Below are positions 56,301 through 64,000 of a stretch of 64,000 bases of DNA, piece by piece. Made by a program: the position numbers and the translations under genes. The DNA is from Nereocystis luetkeana. Taxonomy: Eukaryota > Sar > Phaeophyceae > Laminariales > Laminariaceae. How positions within the stretch are numbered: the first letter of the stretch is position 1; every line of letters starts with the position of its first letter. The notes below the pieces were generated by a model. That model was not told the DNA's origin. It made no database searches and worked only from the letters and a program-made list of their open reading frames with translations. Where the stretch lies: assembly GCA_031213475.1 (NCBI GenBank), contig JARUPZ010000024.1, positions 2,143,403-2,207,402 of the forward strand, given 5' to 3'.

Positions 56301-59300
56301 TCCCATGTTTGTCACCCGCTGCTGTTGGTATACCAGCAAGCAAGAGGGAGATAGATGTTGAGCTGTTTATGTTTAGTCGGAAGATCGGCCGGGGCGGATA
56401 TGATACTTGCTGTTGCTGGGTTTGTTGACGAGGGAGTGTGTCGTCGCATGAGGCATGTTTGTTCATGCACCTGTATTACAGTGTATACCCATGTTTCACC
56501 CGTTTCAAATTTGTGCGACACATACTTACCTGGTAGACAAACGCAGTTTTAACTTATATTAAAGGCTGCTGGTACTGAGGCGTGGACACTTGTTGATGGT
56601 GTTTTTTTACCGAGGGTTTTGTGCTTGGCGCCTACAGCCGACCGTCCGACCCGAGCCCTAGCCCGATTAGTGCTGGGATGCTGTGCTTGGTAAGACTCTA
56701 CGTTGATTCATCCGGCTTGGGTGCTGTGCTTGGAAATACCCTAGGTTGATTCGGCCCGATCGGGATGCTGCGGCTTGGAAACACTCTACGAAGGTTGATT
56801 CAGCCGCGTATAACATACCCCTTAGCCAATCAGTACGCAACTAGCTACCTTAGGGAGATTCACTACCAGCAGATGTCCACCGCTACAGGAGATGGTGGGA
56901 TGTTTCCCTCGCCCTAACGTTATACCGTCGGAAGATTCGCCGGCGCATATGGTACTCACTGCCGGGTTTGTTACCGATCGTGTCCATCATTGCAAGAGGT
57001 ATGTCACTTTTATGTTTCGCGGGAATTTTGTAGTAGTACGTACAGTCAGTAGTACCCACACATTTTACCCAATATGAATTTGTGCGCCACGTATACCCGG
57101 TTGAAGACAAAAAAGGGTTTTACCGTGCATGCGTATATGCCAATATTTAAAAGGCCACCAACTGAGGGGGGATGTGCAGCTATTCATATTTTTAATACAT
57201 TATTCGACTTTTTCATGGCGTGTCACGGTATTTCCCCCACAGGGTGCCGTGGCGTGTCGCTGGGTGCCATGGGGTTGTTAGATTACTCCTATGCGGTAGT
57301 ATCATAAATTGTATCAATACTCTGCAGTAGTACCTGCCTGATAGTAGCGAGCAGTATATTACAGTTCGAGGCCTGTAAGTTACGGTTCGACGAATCAATA
57401 GTAACGAAGTTACGGTTCGATGATCAATTTGCTGCGCCGCTACGTCGTTTGAAGTGACAGTTGATGGTATCGCCCAGTCACAACGAGATATGTTGACAGT
57501 CCCGTGGGACGAGAATAAGCTCGCAATACCCCTGCGATGCCACTCTCCTTTCACCCCCAGTTCCTGGACTCTCACCAGTTCATCGTGATAAATCAACAAT
57601 TATTGAGAGCGACAATTAACAACTGAGATACCATCATCTTAAACATCTTCATCACCAGTGCAGCCAGGGCTCCCTAACTGCAACTTCTCGGGCTAGCTTC
57701 TAAATACCGTCATCGGCCAGGCGTGTGAGACCAGTCCTAATCGTAAGAGTTGAGGACAGTCGTCACCAGACGACTTGAAAACTAAGAGGTTATGAGCCTC
57801 GTCCATGCGCTAGCGCACTGCACTGGGGGAAGCACGGGACTGGGTCACAAGACCCTCCTCGTACCCTGCAACGAGCCGTCCCTGTGGTGGCAGCTGGATT
57901 TGTCGGTGACCGCATCGATCTATGACTGGTACTCGTCGTCAGCGACTCAAGTACCCGCTTCTTCTCAAACGAAGGTGGACTAACGAACACGTGGGGAGCG
58001 AAGAGTACTACTGCTTGAAAAACTTCGATAACCTGTCACGAAGGAACGCTAACGACGGGAAGATAGCTGGCCGCGGTGCGACCATGATGGCTGAGCCCAA
58101 GTCCGACCCCGACCAAGTGGTCTGCCGTTACTGCAATAAACAGGGGCACTACCAGCGAGGCTGCGCTTTGTTCACTATGGATAGAAATAATAAAAAATAC
58201 CTGCCTTCAAAAAGGGCGAGGCTGGGCTGGAAGGCCACACGGGATATAAAGGGTGTTCCAGTCGTAGTTCCACGACTCAAAACGAGGCATAGATGCCTCA
58301 TGGTACTCTGGATCTGTTTGAGGGGAACTACCCCACGCCCTTTGAGAACTGGTACGAGAAAACTAGCAACATGCTGGGCATATCTCGCCCGGACATCCAT
58401 AAGGTAATCGAAGGGCAGATCAGGCCGACCGAGGAGACATCCGCCGAAGAGGCTCCACCTGCCCAACGCCAGGCTACGTACGAACGAGTTAAGGTGCTGG
58501 TTCCTCCGTCATCAAGAACAAAAATGGCGAACAGTATATGGTTAGCGCGATTGTACGTAGCCTGGCGTTTGTCAAGTGAAGCCTAATCGGCAGATGTCTC
58601 CTCGGTCGGCCTGACCTGTCCTTCCTATACGTTTTAAATATCCGGGCGAGATATGCTCAGCATGATCCTAGTTTTCTCGTACCTGTTCTCGAAGAGCGTA
58701 GGGTATTTCCCACTGAAACGTTTCAGTCCCCGCATGGCACCAGTGAGAATGCCATTATTGTTTGGTGCTTCCATCATGGTCACTTCTCGTTGTTCAAGTT
58801 GAAGTACGCGGAGTATCTTGGTGTTTTCGGCTGTCGGTTCTAAGTTTCTGTTAGTCAGCTTGCTGCCTTAGCCTACTGAAAGTACGTGGAGTGCCTTGGT
58901 GTTTTCGGTTGTCGGTTCCAAGTCTCTGTTCGTCAGCGTGCTACGTCAGTCTTAGTCCGCTGGAAGTACGTGAAGTACCTTGGTGTTTTCAGTTGTCGGT
59001 TCTAAGTTTGTGTCCTTCAGCTTGCTTCGTCAGTCTTAGCCCCGCCTCCCGTAAACACCAAGGAACTCCACGTACTTCAAGCGGACTAAGACTGGCGCAG
59101 CAAGCTGATGAACAGAAACTTGGAACCGACAACCGAAAACACCAAGGTGCTCGAGAGTGTAATCAGATTCCAGCCTCCGTATGACCGAGGCGCATAGTCG
59201 AATACCGACCAGGAGAACTGCGCGCCTCGGTCATACTGGGCCTGGAATCTGAGGGCACTCTCGTAAAAACAGTGAGCGCATACCTGGTATGCTGTATGAA

Positions 59301-62300
59301 TGCGTGAACGCGCTAAGATATACGAGGCGCTTCGCTCAGAAAAAAAAAAAATACATCAAGTTTTGCAAAGCGGACAGAGGTCCAGAATCGAATGTAGTTT
59401 TTCCATGATTGTAGTTGCAAACTGGCGACTTGACAATGCCAAGAGTCCCGCTGCCATGCTTCAGGAAAAAACAGCTCGGACGCCGCATACGCTTCGCGTC
59501 GCGTGTCGCGGGCGGTTCCGCCCGCTACGCTTGCTCACATGCCGTACGTACGTACACACCCCAGGTAGGGAAATCCTTTTCTTTTTTTGGTATGCTTGCT
59601 GAATGTACGAAAGAGAAAGCACAGCACGGCATAGCAGCAGCAGCACCGCAAAAACAATGAAAATGAAACCGTCCGTGCCTTCTCAACAGAGGTCTTCACC
59701 TCGAGATGGGGGTGCTACTGTGGTCGAAATTTGTGAAACATTTGGAAAGAAAAAATGATCCCCGTCCCCTCATGTAGTCCTTTTCTGCCTGATTGATTCA
59801 CCTTGCGGTAAAAAAAGAGAAAGATCAAACAGCGGGGCTTCTCTCTCAGCTCGTACGCCGCCCGCCCCTCTCACGACCACCTCGCCACCGATTCGGTCCG
59901 GGTAAAGCTTCCCCTACTCTCTGCCGCAGTGGGCCCCGTCGCCCGCCTCGTGTGAAGCCCGGTGCTCATCGTGGCCCTCGTTCGCCAGCTCGACAAAATT
60001 GGTGCTCAGATTGCCTCGCCCTCTCTGTGATGTTTACTTTTGTCGCAAAAACAAGCGCCACTTGAATTTATTTTGCATATCAAAACGACCCTAATATACT
60101 CGTACATAGTACAACCGGAACCACATCAGGAGGCCAGACAGAGCCCGTTCATGCTTCCTTCGCGTCTCGAGGCACACGCGACGCCTAGCCACGAAAACGT
60201 CGACCGCGCTCCTTGCAACCCCCCCTCTACCCGCCACCATCCACTGACACCCGCGACGGCACCGCGCTCGCCCACGGTGCCGTGTTCGGATTACACGCAC
60301 GCACACGAAACGAAAGAAGAAACTGGGGAAAAAATGACTGAAAATGCCAAGAGAACTGGAGAACACAAAGAAGCGCAGGAAAGGTCCGGCAAGTAATAAA
60401 AGAAAGCGCTTCCCAAGTGGGAGCTCTGAGAGGCCAGGGATGTACAAACCGAGCACGCTCAGAGAATGATATATCTATTAAGTAGTTCTATAGTTCGGAG
60501 GATGAAGACAGAAAGTTGAACCGCCCGAGTAGATAAATACTGTGTGAGATGTACATAATACAATAATAGATCATTCGCGCACCTGTTTCCTACAAGCGCT
60601 GGTGATCGTTAGCCATGATCAGCTCTGTAGTAAAGTGTCTACTGTTTTCAACAAGTGCTGGTGATCGTTAGCCATGATCAGCACCTTAGTGGAGGTTATT
60701 TTTATGTTTCCAACAAGCGCTGGTGATCGTTAGCCATGATCAGCTCTTCAGGCAAGTTTCTACTGTTGTTTCCGACGAGTGTTGACGATCGTTAGCCATG
60801 ATCGGCACTCTAGTGAAGTTTCTTCCGTGATCGCTGGACTATAACGGCATACGATGCACTGTCGTAGTGTCACGAAGGCACATGATACACTGCTGCACGA
60901 ATTGAGGGAGAGTGTTAGATTACTCCTATGGAGGCGTTCTACGATGGAGGTTCACCCTAATTTTTCTGAGGCTCCTCACTTAAGGAGCTCCATACCTCAC
61001 CCGAAAACTTACTTCATCAGCAAAAATCAAATTGCATCGCGGCGAAAAATTCCATGGCCCGAGTCTACAAAACGTTATTTTTCGAAATCAAGATTGAGAT
61101 TCCGACAATTTGGGGTCAAGGAGGCCCGTCTTTCAGAAACAAAATAGCGGAAATGTGCTACCTCTATCGTAGAACGGGTCTATGCGGTAGTACGATAATC
61201 GTAGATAGTATCAATACGCTGCAGCAGTTACCTGCCTGATGTAGCAAGCAGTATATTACAGTAAGTGGGATTGCTCGAGTCTAGGAATGGATACACTCTG
61301 TACAAGACTCTAATATTGTACTGGAGCGATGGTCTGCAGCAGCGATATGACGAGCCATACCGTATACTCGTGCGCGTACGTCATACGAGTACGTATATGC
61401 AGTGTGCATGTCTTGTTGCACGACGAGACCTAGAAGGTACAGTTCGACAAATCAATAGTAACGAAGTTACGGTTCGATTATCAATTTGTTGCGCCGCTAC
61501 GTCGTTTGAAGTGACAGTTGATAGTATAGCCCAAGTTGCAGCGAGGTATGTTGAACGCCCCAAGGGACGAGAACGAGCTCGAAACCCCCCTGCAAACCCA
61601 CTCTCCTTTCACCCCCAGTTCCTGGACTCTCACCAGTTCATCGTGATAAACCAACAATTATTGAGAGCGACAATTAAGAACTGAGATACCATCATCTTAC
61701 GCATCTTCATCACCAGTGCAGCCAGGGCTCCCTAACTGCAGCTTCTCGCGCTAGCTTCTAAATACCGTCATCGGCCAGGCGTGTGAGACCAGTCCTAATC
61801 GTAAGAGTTGAGGACAGTCATCACTAGACGACCTGAAAACTAAGAGGGGTACCTTGGTATAAAACCCCATGACATCCTCATGGACTCCCATACAATATCA
61901 TGGCAATGCGAAGGCTCCGTCATGGAAGCTTCGTGGTAATGCCATGGAATTTTAAGCGCGTTTATGACATTTCATGGGCGTTCATGGGCTTCCACGAGCT
62001 GCCATGAGCTTTCACGGCAACGCCGCCGGGGGTGCCATGGCCATCCATGACTTTGCCATGGGGTTCCATGGCATCGAATACCATGGCATTCCACGAACAA
62101 ACGTCATGGCATTGCCATGAAATTGCCCCGGCATGTCATGAGCACATGTCATGGCCTTGCCATTACATTGCCCCTCGTTGTTCTCATGGCATGGATGCCC
62201 ACGGCGCTGCCATTATTTCTTTGTGGTATGCCCATGGCGTTGCCATGGCAGCCCGTGGCAATGCGATAACATTGTAATGAGACTTGAACACATGACATAG

Positions 62301-64000
62301 CATACTATGCTCATGACAATGCAATGAGTTGGACGCGTGCAACACCGTAGGACGTGCCTTTATGCCTTCCAGCAGTAGTGGCCCCTCCATAGTGCCGGTT
62401 GGGTAGTGCCGGCTGCCCGCTATAGTGCCCGTGAAATCGCTTGGCACAGATGGGATTCACCAGTGTGGCGGTGTGCGGAGTAGTACCGGTTGCCGCGATA
62501 GTGCCGGCATTGTTGGCTGGTGCTTATAGGCACTATACTGTAGGGGGACCATCACTTGTATCCATTTTTTTGCCAAAACTTGTCTCCCTCGGCCGTGGTT
62601 TATTACCTCTTTTAGTACTGCACTGCAAATAAATATCTATTTGGCTCTAATTCCAACTAATTTGCCCCCCAAAATGCGAGGGCAGTTTTCCGAAGGGTGT
62701 TAACTGAGGTCCGTCGGAACACCCATTAATTTGTGCTTTGCGTGTTATTCGTTGTGTATCTAGGCCATCGGGGTGGGCGTTCGACGCGTGCTTGCCTTGC
62801 AGGGGTAGCGTCTAAATCTTCTCACTTGGGGAGCTGCGTACTATTATTTGTAAGTCATTAGTAAGTCACCCAAAACTGACTTTTGAGAAAAATTGTAAGC
62901 CTGACCCGATGAACGTCCACATGGCATGCATGCTGTAGGTGCTGACGAAAGCTATTGCGCAACGCAAATGGGAAATATTACCGGTCAAATACCTGGAAGT
63001 TTTTCATCAGTGGAGAAGCTCCGTCAGTCAGAAATATATGCCTTGCAGGGCGAAAAGTGCGCTATCCTTATCGTAGCGCTCGTCTTTAATGTTTTCTTGA
63101 CAGGCAGTTCCTGGGCGACATAGAAATAGTACATGACCCATCAAGCGAGGAGCCCCAGGAGGCAAAAGTAGGTGCACCTCTATCGTACCTCGTGTCTTTG
63201 ACATGCCATGACGATGCGATAGGACTGACGTCATGCTGCGATGGGACTTTCATGGCAATAACATAGCTAGCAATGAACTTTACAGGCCATGGCCGTCCGT
63301 GGGGCTGGTCTGGTGGCTTGCAATGTTGCGAAAGCCTCGCCATGGACTGCCCGGTAATGGTGAGGGCGTTTCACCACACAGACCCCCGGCAGTTCGTGGA
63401 GGAGGACAAGGAAGGTTGATGGCAATGCCATGATGAATCATGGCGACGTCATCAAGGCCCATCCATGAAAACCTATGGCTTAATGTGGGGCACTTTATTA
63501 CACGACCACCGCAGTCTGTAGAAGACAGCAGTGATGGTTCATGGCAATATCATCACAGACTTGCGGTAGTTGGTGGAGGGCAATCAGGGCTCTGTCATGA
63601 AAATAAAGGCAACTAACTACTCAGAGCCCATGAAAACCATGTTATTGTCATGACAGTGCATGGGGAGCCATGAAGGTTCATGGAGGGTGGTCATCAAGGA
63701 TCATAGCCACTCCATGGCAGTTGGTGGAGGGTCATGGGGGAGACCTGCCCCATGGGCATGTCCAGGACTGAAAGCGATATACAGGCAGCCAAAAATATCT
63801 GTGATATTTCTTCGCACCGGTGCTGCATACTTCGTACTGTCGGAAGCCAAAGGAATCTAAAAAAAAATTACCAAGGGTACATCGTAGTCTAGACTATTAA
63901 TAACAAACTGTGTCTTCCCCTTCCCTCCCCGAGCGCAGATTCTCCTGGCAATCAGAGGCTTCAGCGATGCAACGGTCACAAAGATCCAGGCTGCAGCGTC
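53298..64000 (+). CDS. RAD51: RAD51 recombinase, N-terminal part (3 exons, runs off the window)
   Basis: RecA-family ATPase that coats single-stranded DNA and drives strand exchange in homologous repair. Exons 53298-53372, 55438-55542 and 63939 to the window end join in phase 0. They give MAEAQMQRGEEAQNEEEYQE, VDSFQ, SVEELANAGIKMAEINKLKE, then ANLATVGAVLAAPTK and ILLAIRGFSDATVTKIQAAA. This aligns without gaps to the RAD51 N-terminal domain with its helix-hairpin-helix (APKKELINIKG region). The acidic N-terminus with SFQ favours RAD51 over DMC1. The Walker motifs would lie beyond 64000. Both introns start with GC. Confidence 0.9.
53585..53870. repeat. GATCC pentanucleotide repeat
   Basis: GATCC units, perfect over 53750-53795 and degenerate elsewhere, in RAD51 intron 1. 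Open - strand frames (Asp-Arg-Ile-Gly-Ser) are artefacts. Confidence 0.93.
53930..54640. repeat. ATGGCA/TGCCAT palindromic repeat block 1
   Basis: Dense CATGGCAATGCCATGG-type words in both orientations with irregular spacing, in RAD51 intron 1. Related blocks are at 57215-57275 with 61855-62340 (split by the LTR element) and at 63190-63760. Confidence 0.8.
55240..55375. repeat. CCCT/CTTCC pyrimidine tract
   Basis: CCCTCCCT-rich tract ending about 60 bases upstream of the RAD51 exon 2 acceptor. Confidence 0.85.
55438..55542 (+). CDS. RAD51: RAD51 exon 2 (residues 26-60)
   Basis: Acceptor GCGATCACAG, 35 codons, ending CCGACCAAG|GCACGT. The next GT, four bases later, would shift the frame and destroy the HhH match, so a GC donor is required. 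The frame into exon 3 supports it. Confidence 0.9.
57276..57787 (+). repeat. 5' LTR
   Basis: 512 bases, TGTTAG...CTAAGA, imperfectly matching the expected TG...CA ends. GGTTATGAGCC, directly after it, could be a primer binding site (weak). Confidence 0.8.
57950..58560 (+). pseudogene. Gag-like CCHC zinc-knuckle region of the LTR element
   Basis: One frame (57922-58407) contains CRYCNKQGHYQRGC, a C-x2-C-x4-H-x4-C knuckle as in retrotransposon Gag nucleocapsid. A second frame (58293-58586) carries a plausible continuation (FEGNYPTPFENWYEKTS). The frame change near 58290 and the early stops show it is broken. Confidence 0.6.
58300..58745. repeat. Inverted duplication inside the LTR element
   Basis: 58330-58445 is found again in reverse at 58595-58730: GGTACGAGAAAACTAG with CTAGTTTTCTCGTACC, and CAGGCCGACCGAGGAGACAT with its complement. 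The arms are about 120-150 bases with a spacer of about 150. The second arm has stops in the gag frame. Confidence 0.8.
58790..59265. repeat. Tandem and inverted repeats in the LTR interior
   Basis: GTACG(T/C)GGAGT..CTTGGTGTTTTCGG units occur three times on + (58805, 58880, 58970) and once inverted (59055-59150). A separate hairpin pairs CAGATTCCAG..ATGACCGAGGCGC (59165-59195) with its complement at 59220-59255. Confidence 0.75.
60585..60830. repeat. 61-bp tandem repeat, 4 units
   Basis: Unit with CAACAAGCGCTGGTGATCG, TTAGCCATGATCAGC and a TTTCTACTGTTGTTTC linker. Each GATCGTTAGCCATGATC part is an imperfect palindrome. It lies just before the 3' LTR. Confidence 0.92.
60913..61845 (+). repeat. 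3' LTR with internal insertions
   Basis: Matches the 5' LTR closely from 61441 to 61845 and at its first 18 bases. It is interrupted by an M4 MITE (60931-61179) and by 175 bases at 61262-61435 absent from the 5' LTR. Confidence 0.8.
60931..61179. mobile_element. M4 MITE inserted in the 3' LTR
   Basis: Ends GGCGTTCTACGATGGAGG and CCTCTATCGTAGAACG. The 5' LTR has CTATG once where the 3' LTR has CTATG-element-CTATG, so the target duplication is 5 bases. Inserted after the retrotransposon. Confidence 0.85.
61855..62340. repeat. ATGGCA/TGCCAT palindromic repeat block 2
   Basis: CATGGCATTGCCATGA-like words directly after the LTR element. The same repeat type lies directly before it (57215-57275), so the retrotransposon landed in this block. 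Confidence 0.8.
62605..62702. mobile_element. M2 MITE-like copy
   Basis: CCTCTTTTAGTACTGCACTG ... GCCCCCCAAAATGCGAGGGC and CGAAGGGTGTTAA. Diverged. Confidence 0.5.
62800..63085. mobile_element. Diverged M4-like MITE
   Basis: Shares the GGGGAGCTGCGTA, CACCCAAAACTGAC and TATCCTTATCGTAGCGCTCG landmarks with M4 in the same order. The left end is poorly preserved. Confidence 0.45.
63190..63760. repeat. ATGGCA/TGCCAT palindromic repeat block 3
   Basis: ATGGCAATGCCATGATGAATC, TTCATGGCAATAT and GTTGGTGGAGGG units recur in the last 800 bases of RAD51 intron 2, ending about 180 bases before the exon 3 acceptor. Confidence 0.75.
63939..64000 (+). CDS. RAD51: RAD51 exon 3, start only (residues 61-80)
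   Basis: Pyrimidine-rich CTTCCCCTTCCCTCCCC and acceptor GAGCGCAG precede ATT at 63939. Encodes ILLAIRGFSDATVTKIQAAA, the second helix of the HhH and the next helix. Cut by the window edge. Confidence 0.92.
   Translation, partial: MLLAIRGFSDATVTKIQAAA

Larger units (their letters stand above)
57276..61845 (+). mobile_element. LTR retrotransposon in RAD51 intron 2
   Basis: Direct repeats 57276-57787 and 60913-61845 start TGTTAGATTACTCCTATG and end AACTAAGA. They are flanked by the same 5-base target duplication GGGGT (57271-57275 and 61846-61850). The 3' LTR is longer because it carries an M4 MITE and extra DNA at 61262-61435. The interior has a gag-like CCHC knuckle but no recognisable protease, integrase or polymerase. 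It is a non-autonomous or decayed element, possibly Copia-like. Confidence 0.85.

Overview
This window is nuclear DNA of a eukaryote. Its genes are split into short exons by introns of 0.2-8.4 kb, and most of the rest is repeats. The best guess is an alga with a large repeat-rich genome, perhaps a photosynthetic stramenopile such as a brown alga. The evidence for the lineage is weak: a bacterial-type serine acetyltransferase, GC-rich third codon positions, long introns and abundant homopolymer tracts.

Three genes could be assembled exon by exon, with every splice phase consistent. (1) 1050-8157, + strand: serine O-acetyltransferase, 4 exons, 558 codons, with a long Ala/Thr/Pro-rich C-terminal extension. 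(2) 51444-29911, - strand: a PTC1-like PP2C protein phosphatase, 9 exons, 306 residues, spread over 21.5 kb. (3) 53298 to beyond the window, + strand: the N-terminus of the RAD51 recombinase, 3 exons seen, both introns starting with GC instead of GT. PP2C and RAD51 are divergent, about 1.85 kb apart. A fourth gene, 3' part only, lies at 18013-13557 on the - strand. It has four phase-consistent exons, a CxxC...CxxC segment, and no family I recognise.

Layout: 1-8.2 kb SAT gene; 8.2-13.5 kb repeats; 13.5-18.0 kb unknown - strand gene; 18.1-20.6 kb large inverted repeat; 20.8-21.1 kb an orphan GC-rich ORF; 21-29.9 kb SINEs, MITEs and minisatellites; 29.9-51.4 kb PP2C gene; 51.4-53.3 kb intergenic; 53.3-64 kb RAD51, whose second intron holds an LTR retrotransposon with a 5-bp target duplication.

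The most unusual signal is that introns or flanks next to at least five exons carry degenerate tandem copies of that exon's own splice boundary. In PP2C these are exons 2, 4, 6 and 9; in SAT it is exon 2. The copies keep the splice signal and part of the coding motif. This suggests repeated local duplication of exon-intron junctions, which may have enlarged the introns. A second genome-specific signal is the palindromic word TACCWGGTA, present in dozens of dispersed copies. The genes are unrelated in function (cysteine synthesis, dephosphorylation, DNA repair) and show no operon-like logic.
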